Part shown: positions 1 through 8,798 of the stretch, in pieces
How the letters are laid out: each line of letters starts with the position of its first letter
Numbering within the stretch: the stretch's first letter is position 1
Source: Candidatus Cetobacterium colombiensis
GTDB lineage: Bacteria > Fusobacteriota > Fusobacteriia > Fusobacteriales > Fusobacteriaceae
Direction of reading: 5' to 3'
Assembly: GCF_033962415.1 (NCBI RefSeq)
Contig: NZ_JAVIKH010000001.1
Span: 62,001-126,000, forward strand
Length of the DNA stretch: 64,000 bases
Program-made: the position numbers and the translations under genes
The notes under the pieces: generated by a model
Databases searched by the model: none
The model's input: the letters and a program-made list of their open reading frames with translations, nothing else
Told to the model about the DNA's origin: nothing

Positions 1-1641
1 GAAGGGAGTAAAGAGGTCAAAATTGGATTAGAAGAAGTATTTCAATTTTCAAAAATAAAATATGATACTTTTAAAATTTCAACAGATAAAATATTAGATT
101 TAAAAGATTATAGTATGATAATTTTAGTTGTAGAGAATTATGAAGGATTACTTTATGAAAATTTTTTAAATATAAAAGAAGCTATTCAAAAGGGAAAAAA
201 TTTATTTATAACTCAAAGGTCTTATCGTAGTCCTTTTAATTCATTAGCTGGAATTGAAAAAGTTGGTGAATTTATAGAAACAAAAAGTTTTCAGTTTAAA
301 AAAGATGTTTTTCCTGGATTAAAAAAATTAAAGCCAGATAACCTAATTTTAGTTAGTTCTGGGTTAAATATGACTTTAAAAAATGACATAGATGTAATAG
401 CTACAACGGATAAAGATATTCCCCTTATGTGGACAAACAATTTTGGAAATGGAAAAATATTTTATAATAATTCTACCTTATTTCAAGGTAAAATTTTTAG
501 AGGGATAATGAAACAAATAATCTCTTATATTGAAGATGTTTCTTTCTATCCAATTTTAAATTCAAAAGTTCTTCAAATTGATGATTTTCCATCACCAATT
601 CCAGTTGTAGAAAATGATATTATTGAAAAAGAATATGGATTGGATACTAGTGGTTTTTTTAATCTTATTTGGTGGCAAGATATGATGGGAATAGTAGAAA
701 GACAAAAACTAAAAATGACTGGATTTATAATAATAGAGTACAATGATTTAACAATAAAGGATAAAATTATTGGAATTGAAAAAAGAACATTTAATGATTT
801 GAGTAAAAGAGGAAGAGAATTGAAGTCTATAGGAGGAGAATTAGGGTTACATGGATATAACCACTACTCTTTAGGATTAGAAAAAGAAATTAACTACGAA
901 GATTATGGATATGTTCCTTGGGAAAATATTGCTGCTATGAAAAAAGGATTAGAAGTATCAAAAGATGAAATTAAAAAGTTATACGGAGATAAATTTCATA
1001 TTTATAGCTATGTAGCTCCGAGTAATCTTTTACCCAATAGTGGAAAAAAAGCTATTGTGGAAACATTTACAGATATAAAGGCTTTTTGTGGTATTTTTTA
1101 CGGAGAAGATGAACCGGGATTATTATTACAAGAGGTAGGACGAGATCCACAATTTAAAGATATATATAGTTTACCTAGAATGTCCTCTGGATTTTTTTAT
1201 AATGATATTGTGATTTGGCAAATATTAAATGGGATAGCAGCATATGGTTATTTATCTCATTTTATTCATCCAGATGACATTATGGATAAAGAAAGAGGAG
1301 AGGGGAAATCTTGGGAAGAATTGAAAACTGAGTTTGAAAAAATCTTTGATACGATTAATAAAGATTATAGTGTATTAGAACCTCATATTCAAAGTAAAAT
1401 GACCTATAATTATAGTGTTATTGAAAAAATGAATGTGAGTTATGAAAAAAAGGATGATATTGTTTACGTAAATATTGGAAATTATAGTGGAGAATTTGAG
1501 GCTCATTTTAGAGCAAAAAAGAAAAAAATAATTGAGGTAATTGGAGGAGAATTTAAACTTATAAGCAATACTCCAGAAGATTCACTATATTTAATAACTG
1601 CAAAAAATCCAGAACTAAAAATTGTTATGGAGGACTTATAA
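1..1641 (+). CDS. DUF2194 protein, polysaccharide-deacetylase-like (5' truncated)
   Basis: The reading frame is open from base 1, so the gene starts left of the window; the first ATG at 115 is internal. The sequence matches the DUF2194 type of protein I associate with pelF/pelG-like loci. Three motifs resemble a polysaccharide deacetylase (CE4-like) active site: QIDDFPSP near base 573, LGLHGYNHYS near 841 (an H-x3-H pair), and SHFIHPDD near 1255. A plausible job is deacetylation of the exported polymer, the role PelA plays in Pseudomonas; this is inferred. No signal peptide can be judged because the N-terminus is missing. The stop overlaps the next ATG by one base (1641), indicating translational coupling in the Pel-like operon. 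Confidence 0.8.
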   Translation, partial: EGSKEVKIGLEEVFQFSKIKYDTFKISTDKILDLKDYSMIILVVENYEGLLYENFLNIKEAIQKGKNLFITQRSYRSPFNSLAGIEKVGEFIETKSFQFKKDVFPGLKKLKPDNLILVSSGLNMTLKNDIDVIATTDKDIPLMWTNNFGNGKIFYNNSTLFQGKIFRGIMKQIISYIEDVSFYPILNSKVLQIDDFPSPIPVVENDIIEKEYGLDTSGFFNLIWWQDMMGIVERQKLKMTGFIIIEYNDLTIKDKIIGIEKRTFNDLSKRGRELKSIGGELGLHGYNHYSLGLEKEINYEDYGYVPWENIAAMKKGLEVSKDEIKKLYGDKFHIYSYVAPSNLLPNSGKKAIVETFTDIKAFCGIFYGEDEPGLLLQEVGRDPQFKDIYSLPRMSSGFFYNDIVIWQILNGIAAYGYLSHFIHPDDIMDKERGEGKSWEELKTEFEKIFDTINKDYSVLEPHIQSKMTYNYSVIEKMNVSYEKKDDIVYVNIGNYSGEFEAHFRAKKKKIIEVIGGEFKLISNTPEDSLYLITAKNPELKIVMEDL

Positions 1642-2519
1642 TGAAAATTAAATATTTGTTATTTGTACTGTTCTTTTGTTTAATGGATTTATTCTTATTT
1701 TTATATTTTCAAAAAGATTTATTGGTTTTTAGATCAAGTTTTTGGATTGGGCATTTTGTATTAGCTTTATTATTTATATATTTAAATAATAAACTTTTAC
1801 AAGGGAAAGAATTTGACATATTTATTTTAATTTTCCCTGCAGTTGGCTATATTTTACTTTTTATAAGTAGCTTTTTAAATTTTCAAAAGCATTTTGAGAG
1901 TGAAGTAGAAATAAATGAAAATTTAAATAAATATATTTTAGATGGGGAAAAAGAGATAATAGTTAATCAATCAATAGATTTGAATTTGATTGGAGCTTAT
2001 GATATTTTGTCAGTTGGAACCCCCGCAGATAAAAAGAATTTTTTAATAAATTTTGAAACACAAGACTTAAATTTTAAAATAGAAGTTTTGCAAAAAGCTT
2101 TGTGGGATTCAGACATTGAAGTTATTCATTACGCCGCCACAGAGATAAACAAAATAGATGAAAATTTTCAGAATATTATAAAGGAAGAAAATATAAAAGG
2201 AAACTTAAACTCTTTATGTGAAGTTTATTTTAAATATTGTACGTCAGGATTATTGATAGGAGAGGTACTAGAATTTTATCAAAATAAATTTATAGATTTT
2301 ATAAAGCAAAAAGATAAATTAAATGGAGAGGATAGTTATAAACTTTTAGTTGTCTATAATAGTATGAAAAAATATAAAGAGTGTGATGAACTTATAAAAA
2401 GAATATATAAAAATAAAAGTTATAATAAGAAAATTTTAGATTTTATTAAAAATTATTATTATAATTTAAATGATTATAAAATGTTGAAAGAGGTTGAAAC
2501 ATGGCAAGAGTCTGTCTAA
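1641..2519 (+). CDS. PelE-like membrane protein
   Basis: This 292-residue protein has about three hydrophobic segments in its first 80 residues, followed by a soluble helical domain. The soluble part contains VIHYAATEINK near residues 160-170 and helical pairs that look like TPR/HEAT units. PelE of known Pel systems is an inner-membrane protein with N-terminal membrane helices and a cytoplasmic TPR domain. Size, topology and position directly before pelF all fit. The gene overlaps pelF by 19 bases. Sequence similarity to PelE is judged by eye only; a different helical scaffold protein remains possible. Confidence 0.6.
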   Translation: MKIKYLLFVLFFCLMDLFLFLYFQKDLLVFRSSFWIGHFVLALLFIYLNNKLLQGKEFDIFILIFPAVGYILLFISSFLNFQKHFESEVEINENLNKYILDGEKEIIVNQSIDLNLIGAYDILSVGTPADKKNFLINFETQDLNFKIEVLQKALWDSDIEVIHYAATEINKIDENFQNIIKEENIKGNLNSLCEVYFKYCTSGLLIGEVLEFYQNKFIDFIKQKDKLNGEDSYKLLVVYNSMKKYKECDELIKRIYKNKSYNKKILDFIKNYYYNLNDYKMLKEVETWQESV

Positions 2520-3934
2520 TTTGTGAGGGATCTTATCCATATGTTGTAGGAGGAGTTTCCTCTTGGATTCAAGATTTAGTTAAGTCTAATGAGGAGCACG
2601 AGTTTTCAATAGTTTGTATTATACCAAATTTAGAGTTTGCAAAAGTAAAATATGAAATTCCTAAAAATATTATTGGGATAAAAAATATTATTTTGGACAA
2701 GAATTATGAAATTTCTCCTTTTAAAGTTTTTAAAAATAAAATAGAGTTTAAAAAATTTCAAGAGGATATAAAGAAAATTTTAAATTTTAAAAATAATAAT
2801 TCAAAGGAAATAATGGAGGTAATTGAAAAAATTTCAAATAAAAAATATGGTAATTCTTTAGAGATAATAATAAATAAAAGTTTTTGGAACAGTTTAATAG
2901 AATATTATGAAGAGAATTATAAAGAAGTGGGATTTAATACATTTTATTGGACATATAGAAATATATTTTTGAATTTAATATCATTAGCTCAAGAAGAAAT
3001 GCCATTAGCTGATATCTATCATCCTGTTGCAACTGGATATTCAGGATATTTATCTGTTTTAGCAAAATTAAAAAATAAAGGATCCCTAGTTTTAACAGAA
3101 CATGGAATTTATCCAAGGGAAAGAGAGGAAGAAGTTATTGGTGCTAAATGGATTGAAAAAGATTTTAAGAGAATTTGGATTGATTTTTTTTATTTTTTAT
3201 CAAGAGTGACTTATGATGAATGTGACAAAATAATCTCTTTATTTCATTATAACCGTGAATTACAAGTTGAAAATGGAGCAGAGAGAAAAAAATGTGAAGT
3301 GATTCCAAATGGAATTGATTTGGATATTTATTTAAAAATAAAATATGAAAAAAGAGATGGATTTAATATTGGATCAGTTTTGAGAGTTGTACCAATAAAA
3401 GATGTAAAAATGATGTTAAAAGGATTTAAAATGGCTTTATCTCGTTTAAAAGATACAAAGATGTATTTAATAGGACCAACTGAAGAAAATGAAGAGTACT
3501 ACAAAGAGTGTTTGGAGTTAGTAAAAAATCTACAATTAGAGGAATATGTTATTTTTACAGGAAGAACTGATGTAAAAGAATATTATAAATTTTTGGATGT
3601 ATTGATGTTAACTTCAATATCAGAAGGACAACCACTTAGTATATTAGAAGGTTTAGCTTCAGGAATTCCATTTATAGCGACGGATGTAGGCAACTGTAGA
3701 GAAATATTAACAGAAAAGGAGGAGGGAGAAGCTGGAATAATTGTTCCTCCCACTTCTTATGCAGATTTAGGAGAAGCTATAGTTTCTTTTTATCAAAATA
3801 GAGAAAAAATTAAAGATATGGGTAAAATTGGAAGAGAAATTGTAAAAAAATATTATTCTAAAAAACAATTTATTGATGCTTATAAAAAAATATATAAAGA
3901 GTTAGGAGAACAATATGGCGGGAATAGGATTTGA
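2501..3934 (+). CDS. pelF: PelF-type glycosyltransferase
   Basis: A 477-residue GT-B glycosyltransferase of family GT4. The N-terminus YPYVVGGVSSWI is the PelF signature, followed by TEHGIYPREREEE (about residues 199-211) and the nucleotide-sugar binding stretch SEGQPLSILEGLASGIP with ATDVGNCREIL. Its length is close to that of PelF (about 500). PelF is the cytosolic synthase that polymerises the Pel chain from a UDP-hexosamine. The start ATG at 2501 has a GAGG site upstream and lies inside the preceding gene; the 3' end overlaps pelG by 20 bases, so the genes are tightly coupled. Confidence 0.93.
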   Translation: MARVCLICEGSYPYVVGGVSSWIQDLVKSNEEHEFSIVCIIPNLEFAKVKYEIPKNIIGIKNIILDKNYEISPFKVFKNKIEFKKFQEDIKKILNFKNNNSKEIMEVIEKISNKKYGNSLEIIINKSFWNSLIEYYEENYKEVGFNTFYWTYRNIFLNLISLAQEEMPLADIYHPVATGYSGYLSVLAKLKNKGSLVLTEHGIYPREREEEVIGAKWIEKDFKRIWIDFFYFLSRVTYDECDKIISLFHYNRELQVENGAERKKCEVIPNGIDLDIYLKIKYEKRDGFNIGSVLRVVPIKDVKMMLKGFKMALSRLKDTKMYLIGPTEENEEYYKECLELVKNLQLEEYVIFTGRTDVKEYYKFLDVLMLTSISEGQPLSILEGLASGIPFIATDVGNCREILTEKEEGEAGIIVPPTSYADLGEAIVSFYQNREKIKDMGKIGREIVKKYYSKKQFIDAYKKIYKELGEQYGGNRI

Positions 3935-6026
3935 ATTAAAAAATTTATTTTCAGATGAAAATAGTACTTTTGAAGACATAAAGGCTATAGCTTATTCAGC
4001 TCTTATAGGAGTAGGGCCATGGTTAATAACAGTACTTACTTTAAATATACTTATGTTTGTAGGTAAACAATACATTAATCTAAGAAGCGAAAGAAACTTA
4101 TTTATGACAGCAATAGTTTATTCATTTATATTTTCACAGTTATTAACAGGGACAATTCAGTATTTAATAACAAGATTTGTATCTGATTGTATTTATTCAG
4201 GAGAACAAAAAAAATTAAGAGCTACTTATATAGGGGCTATAAAATTTATAACACTTATAGCTTTTTTTCTAGGGACATTGTATTTAAAAAATAATAACTT
4301 ACCTTGGTTTTTTAACTATACATTGATAATTTTATTTTGTTTTTTATCATGTATTTGGGTAAGTATGAATTTTATATCTGTTATAAAAAATTATACATAT
4401 TCAATAATTTGTTATTTAAGTGGTAATGTGGTGGCTATTTTAATGGGAGTATATTTATTAAAATATTTAGAAAATCAATTTTTTAAGAGTAATTTAGCGT
4501 TTTCAATAATTTTGTCTTATACAGTTGGAATTGGAGTAACATTTTTAATGCTATATTCGTATTTAATAAATATTTTTGAAAATTCTAAAGAGAGTGAATT
4601 CGAGTTTTTAAAAGCCTTTAAAAGATATTCTTCGTTGAGTTTTATTGGAATATTTTTTAACTTTGCCATGTGGGCTCATATATTTATAAATTGGATATAT
4701 GGTAATTCTTATATGGTTGGCGGAGTATTTTTAAGTTCACCTCTTTATGAAATAGCTGTATTTTATTCGTTTTTTTTAACGATTCCAACAATGGTATATT
4801 TCTTAGTTTTTATGGAAACTAAGTTTTTTCCAAATTATAAAAGATACTATGCACTATTAATATTAAATGGAAATTTAGAAGAGATAAATGATGAAAGAAT
4901 TAAAATGATTAAAATTTTAAAAGAAGAGATTTATTATATTATGGAATTACAGTTTTTTATTTCATTTTCAGTAGCTTTACTGTCTAAAATTATATTTCTC
5001 AATTTTGGAATGGATTTATATTTGTTAGATTTATTTAGAATCATGATATTTGCTGCCTATTGCACAGTTTTTATATCTGTTTATATAACAATTTTTTTAT
5101 ATTTTGATTCAAGAAAAGAAGCCATTATAGTTTCTCTTTTATTTTTTTTACTGAGTGTATCATTATCTATGATTACATCTTTTTTAGGAGATCAGTATAG
5201 CGGTTTGGGGTTCTTTGGAGCGGCATTTATAACATTAATATTTTCTGAAGTTACCCTAGATAAAATATCTAAAAATTTAAATTATATAACTTTTTATAAG
5301 CAAAATTTTACTTTTAATATAAATGCACCTTTAATAGAAAAAATAGAAATTATTTTGAATAAAAGAATTTTACTACCAATTATAGTTATAACTATTTTAT
5401 TGTTAAGTGGATGTTCAAGTAGTCATACTAAAGATGGATTTAACATAAAAACAAAAAGAAATTGGAATACAATGAGTTATTACAATAAACAAGGTTATAA
5501 TTTTGATGGATATAACCAGGAAGGTCTAAATTCTCGTGGTTTTACTAAGGAGGGATGGAATACGTATACAGATTCTCCTTATGATTATTTTAATTTTGAT
5601 TATGCTGGTATAAATAGTGATACTGGAAAAGAAATTGATGAAAGAGGATTTGATTATACAGGACATAATAGAATCACCAATTCAAAATATGATAAAAGAG
5701 GATTTGATTTTCAAGGGTTAAATAGTGAAACTAAAACTGAATATGACAAAGCTGGTTGGACATGGTATGGTTTAAATAAAAATACAAATACATATTATGA
5801 TAAAGAAGGTTACAATATTGAAGGTTTTAATGAAAATGGCTACAATAGACAAGGATTTGATTCAAAAGGAAATAAGCCTCCTAAAGAAGAATTAGAACAA
5901 TTAGAAAATGATTTCGAAGAAGAAATATATGATAAAGAAGGATACGATAAAAATGGATATGATGAAAACGGGGTAAATCGTGAAGGATTTAATAGAAAGG
6001 GGGTTTTTGTAGGAGATGGATATTAA
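3915..6026 (+). CDS. pelG: PelG membrane transporter fused to lipoprotein-like repeat tail
   Basis: Residues 1 to about 465 are PelG: the start MAGIGFELKNLF is characteristic, followed by about a dozen hydrophobic helices of the MATE/flippase-like family that move the Pel chain across the inner membrane. The frame then continues without a stop into a hydrophobic stretch ending in LLLSGCSSS, a lipobox with cysteine at residue 500 (codon 5412-5414). About 200 polar residues follow, built from five-residue units of the form [YF][DN]xxG (for example YDKEGYDKNGYDENG). Ordinary PelG ends near residue 460-500, so this looks like a fusion of pelG with a separate lipoprotein gene. Overlaps: 20 bases with pelF and 11 with the next gene. 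Confidence 0.9.
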   Translation: MAGIGFELKNLFSDENSTFEDIKAIAYSALIGVGPWLITVLTLNILMFVGKQYINLRSERNLFMTAIVYSFIFSQLLTGTIQYLITRFVSDCIYSGEQKKLRATYIGAIKFITLIAFFLGTLYLKNNNLPWFFNYTLIILFCFLSCIWVSMNFISVIKNYTYSIICYLSGNVVAILMGVYLLKYLENQFFKSNLAFSIILSYTVGIGVTFLMLYSYLINIFENSKESEFEFLKAFKRYSSLSFIGIFFNFAMWAHIFINWIYGNSYMVGGVFLSSPLYEIAVFYSFFLTIPTMVYFLVFMETKFFPNYKRYYALLILNGNLEEINDERIKMIKILKEEIYYIMELQFFISFSVALLSKIIFLNFGMDLYLLDLFRIMIFAAYCTVFISVYITIFLYFDSRKEAIIVSLLFFLLSVSLSMITSFLGDQYSGLGFFGAAFITLIFSEVTLDKISKNLNYITFYKQNFTFNINAPLIEKIEIILNKRILLPIIVITILLLSGCSSSHTKDGFNIKTKRNWNTMSYYNKQGYNFDGYNQEGLNSRGFTKEGWNTYTDSPYDYFNFDYAGINSDTGKEIDERGFDYTGHNRITNSKYDKRGFDFQGLNSETKTEYDKAGWTWYGLNKNTNTYYDKEGYNIEGFNENGYNRQGFDSKGNKPPKEELEQLENDFEEEIYDKEGYDKNGYDENGVNREGFNRKGVFVGDGY

Positions 6027-6933
6027 AAAATTTTTATGCGTGTTCCTATTAACTCATTTAAGTTCTTTTAGTATAGGAAGAGAAATATTAAATTTTTATT
6101 CAGATGAACCAGAGAAGAATATTTATCAAAATTATGGTGAGTTAGAAAATAAAGCTGGAAAAGAGTATTATAAATGGAAGTTAGGAACTGGAAGTTCAGA
6201 GTTAATTGAAAATTTAACTTTTGATTATGATATTGAAAGAAAAATCGATAAGGCTTATCATACGAAAGGATGGGAAAATACTTTTTCTTTATATAAAACA
6301 TTTTCTCAAAAAGAGTATTTAGGAAAAGTTTGGTATACTGATTTTGGATCATATATTAAATATAATGTAAGTGATATAGGTAGCGACTTTGGAGAAAATA
6401 TAAAAGAAACTAAATATTCTTTAAGGTATAGAATTAGAACAAATTTTGATATGGGACTAGGAGGAGCTTATTTGGGTCTAGATCTGTTTGCATCATCTAT
6501 TGATACAAATATAAGAGATGGATATTCGAGTGAGATAAATTTTACAGGAAGTGTAAATTTAGGGTATGGCTTTCAGAATTTTTTCACAATATATAATGAA
6601 TATTTAGATTATGCAAATAATAATGGAACATATCTTTTTAGAATTGAGAATAACTTTAGATGGACATATGATTTAAATGAAAATTTTGCATTCTTAATTA
6701 ATTCAGAAATAGATTCGTACAATTATTTTAAAAATACAGATCAAGATAAATCCTTTAAATTCAATGTGGGGCCGTATATTTTATATAGTCAAAATATAAC
6801 AAGAGAGTTCAGAGTTTTTGGTCAAATTGGTATATTGGGGTATAATTATGAAAAAATAAAAACAAAAGAATCAAAAAATTCTGAATCAGGACTTTATCTA
6901 AAAATAAAATGTGGTTTTGAATATATTTTTTAA
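6016..6933 (+). CDS. Outer-membrane beta-barrel protein of Pel-like operon
   Basis: A 305-residue protein with a signal peptide (MDIKKFLCVFLLTHLSSFS, cleavage probably near residue 20). It then has alternating aromatic/polar strands with many Tyr, Phe, Gly and Asn residues, and ends in GFEYIF; a terminal phenylalanine is typical of BAM-inserted barrels. It begins inside the pelG tail (11-base overlap), so it belongs to the operon. In Gram-negative Pel systems PelB supplies a TPR scaffold plus an export barrel. This protein has no TPR part and is much shorter, so it may be the exit pore or only an accessory barrel. The role is inferred from context. Confidence 0.75.
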   Translation: MDIKKFLCVFLLTHLSSFSIGREILNFYSDEPEKNIYQNYGELENKAGKEYYKWKLGTGSSELIENLTFDYDIERKIDKAYHTKGWENTFSLYKTFSQKEYLGKVWYTDFGSYIKYNVSDIGSDFGENIKETKYSLRYRIRTNFDMGLGGAYLGLDLFASSIDTNIRDGYSSEINFTGSVNLGYGFQNFFTIYNEYLDYANNNGTYLFRIENNFRWTYDLNENFAFLINSEIDSYNYFKNTDQDKSFKFNVGPYILYSQNITREFRVFGQIGILGYNYEKIKTKESKNSESGLYLKIKCGFEYIF

Positions 6934-6951
6934 AAGATAAAACCAAAAACA

Positions 6952-6980
6952 TTGATAAAAAAATCATTATATGTTAAAAT
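6952..6980 (+). promoter_or_regulatory. Promoter of flavin reductase gene
   Basis: TTGATA (6952-6957), a 17-base spacer, and TAAAAT (6975-6980) preceded by TG at 6972-6973 (extended -10). Transcription would begin near 6987. This rules out the in-frame TTG at 6952 as the start codon of the next gene. Confidence 0.75.
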
Positions 6981-7020
6981 TTTATTGAATACTTATTCGA
7001 AAGAATTTAAAGGGGTAATA

Positions 7021-8703
7021 ATGAAAGTAAATAGGTGCAACGTAGCAGTTCTTCTAGCAAGTTTAATGTTAGTAGCTTGCGGAACAAAAGAAAAATCTAT
7101 TATAGGAAAAGGAAATGGTTTTTCTGGAGATATTAAAGTAAATGTTATAACAAAAGGAGAAAAAATAGAAAATATTGAATTAGTTTCAGATAATGAAACA
7201 TCTCATATTATGTCAAGAGCGTTTCCAATTTTAAAAGAGAGAATTTTAAAAGCTCAATCTCCAATTGTGGATAGCGTATCAGGAGCCACATATACATCTT
7301 TAGGAGTAAAAAGAGCAGTAGCAGCAGCTCTTAAAGAGGGTGGAAAAGATTTTGGAAGAATAACAATAAAAACAGCCGCTCCAGAACAACCAGTAGCTTA
7401 TTTAGAACCAGTAACAACTGATTTAGTAATTGTTGGTGGAGGACCAGCAGGTTTAGCAGCAGCGATATCTGCAAAAGAAGCTGGATTAAATAATATAATA
7501 TTAATTGAAAAATTAGATATATTAAGTGGTAATGGAAAATATGATATGAACTTTTATGACTTAATAAATTCTGAGGCAGAAAAGAAAGCAGGAGTGGAAG
7601 ATTCAGTTGAAAAACTAATAGCTGATAATACAAATTGGATGGATACTCCAGAAAGAACTAAAGCTCAAGCTGAAGGAGCATTTAAATTGGATGCTTGGTT
7701 AAGAAATATGGGTGTAAAATTAAATCACTATTATGGAAAAAGAGGGCATATGGCTGAAAAAGATGCCTATGCAGGAGAAGAAGTGCAAAATGGAATGGAA
7801 GATAAAGCTAAAAGCTTAGGTATTGATATAAGAACAGGGACTAAAGGTACTGATTTTGTAATAGAGGATGGAGTTATAAAAGGAGTTAAAGTACAAAATG
7901 GAAATAACTTCTATGAAATAAAAGCGAAGGCTATTGTAATGGCAACAGGAGGGTTCTCTGCAAACAAAGAGTTACTTGCTAAATATTCTCCTGGAACAGA
8001 AAAGTTACAAACTTCAAATCAGCTTGGAGCAACAGGAGACTTTATTCCTGTATTTGAGGAAAATAACATTAAGTTAGCTAACTTAGAAGAGTTAAACTTA
8101 TTCCCATTCATAGTTAGAAATACAAGAGATTTAACTGGTGGTGGAGATGGGTTTATGTTAGTTAATTCAAATGGAGAAAGATTCTTAAATGAAAATATTT
8201 CTAAAGACAATAGATTTAAAGCAGCTCAAACAATACTAGCTCAACCAGAAGGAAAAGCGTTTTACATATATGATGAAGCTCTTTATCAATCAAGTTATCG
8301 TTTACAAAAACATACTGCTAAGGGTTATCATGTAAAAGCTGATACATTAGAAGAGTTAGCTCAAAAATTAGGAATACCTAGTGAAAATTTAGTAACTACA
8401 AGAGATCAATTTAATAAAGCTATTCGTGGAGAAGAAAAAGATCCATTTAGAGAAAAGCCATTTAAAAGAGAGTTTAAAATAGAAGGACCGTTTTATGGAG
8501 TTCAAGTTGAATCGGCAGTTCATATGACTAGAGGTGGAGTAGTTGCAAATGAAAATACCCAGGTTATAGATACAGAAGGAAAAGTGGTTCCAGGACTATT
8601 TGCTGCAGGAGAGGTTACTAATAGTAGTGCTGCTTATAGTGCTGCAGTAATATTCGGGCGTATAGCAGGAGAAAATGCAGTAAAGTTTATAAATCAACAG
8701 TAA
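7021..8703 (+). CDS. Lipoprotein FMN/FAD flavin reductase (fumarate/urocanate reductase-like)
   Basis: 560 residues from ATG 7021, chosen because GGGG lies just upstream, the lipobox LMLVAC follows, and the promoter covers the earlier TTG. After the lipidated cysteine comes an FMN-binding domain with the flavinylation motif DSVSGATYTS (about 87-96), then an FAD-binding Rossmann start VIVGGGPAGLAAA and a flavocytochrome c/FrdA-like reductase domain. The protein should sit on the outer face of a membrane and pass electrons to a small unsaturated acceptor. The usual fumarate reductase motifs are altered: HHTMGG is HMTRGG (8521-8538) and the NRLGGN-type arginine segment is replaced by SSAAYSAAVIFGR. 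The substrate is therefore probably not fumarate. Monocistronic, with a terminator at 8718. Confidence 0.85.
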   Translation: MKVNRCNVAVLLASLMLVACGTKEKSIIGKGNGFSGDIKVNVITKGEKIENIELVSDNETSHIMSRAFPILKERILKAQSPIVDSVSGATYTSLGVKRAVAAALKEGGKDFGRITIKTAAPEQPVAYLEPVTTDLVIVGGGPAGLAAAISAKEAGLNNIILIEKLDILSGNGKYDMNFYDLINSEAEKKAGVEDSVEKLIADNTNWMDTPERTKAQAEGAFKLDAWLRNMGVKLNHYYGKRGHMAEKDAYAGEEVQNGMEDKAKSLGIDIRTGTKGTDFVIEDGVIKGVKVQNGNNFYEIKAKAIVMATGGFSANKELLAKYSPGTEKLQTSNQLGATGDFIPVFEENNIKLANLEELNLFPFIVRNTRDLTGGGDGFMLVNSNGERFLNENISKDNRFKAAQTILAQPEGKAFYIYDEALYQSSYRLQKHTAKGYHVKADTLEELAQKLGIPSENLVTTRDQFNKAIRGEEKDPFREKPFKREFKIEGPFYGVQVESAVHMTRGGVVANENTQVIDTEGKVVPGLFAAGEVTNSSAAYSAAVIFGRIAGENAVKFINQQ

Positions 8704-8717
8704 TCTTAATTAAGTAA

Positions 8718-8745
8718 AGGGGGTTAATTTTGACCCTCTTTTTTA
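8718..8745 (+). terminator. Terminator of flavin reductase gene
   Basis: Stem AGGGGGTT (8718-8725) pairs with GACCCTCT (8732-8739) including G-U pairs, loop AATTTT, then a T run. Confidence 0.8.
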
Positions 8746-8759
8746 TGTATTGACAAATA

Positions 8760-8768
8760 TGTTAAAAT
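8760..8768 (+). promoter_or_regulatory. Extended -10 element of diguanylate cyclase gene
   Basis: TGTTAAAAT, identical to the extended -10 of the preceding gene. A TTGACA at 8750-8755 is too close (7-base spacer) to serve as its -35. Confidence 0.5.
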
Positions 8769-8798
8769 ATAAAGTAAGGATGAAAAATGAGGTAGAAA

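Noticed and set aside
6952-7020. N-terminal extension of the flavin reductase starting at TTG 6952
   Set aside because: It overlaps a good promoter, and ATG 7021 has a ribosome site followed by a lipoprotein signal.
7331-7633. Minus-strand 100-codon frame inside the flavin reductase
   Set aside because: No ribosome site, Leu-rich shadow composition, fully inside a well-supported gene.
8750-8778. TTGACA at 8750 as -35 of the diguanylate cyclase promoter
   Set aside because: The only convincing -10 is 7 bases away; at the proper 17-base distance there is no -10-like sequence.
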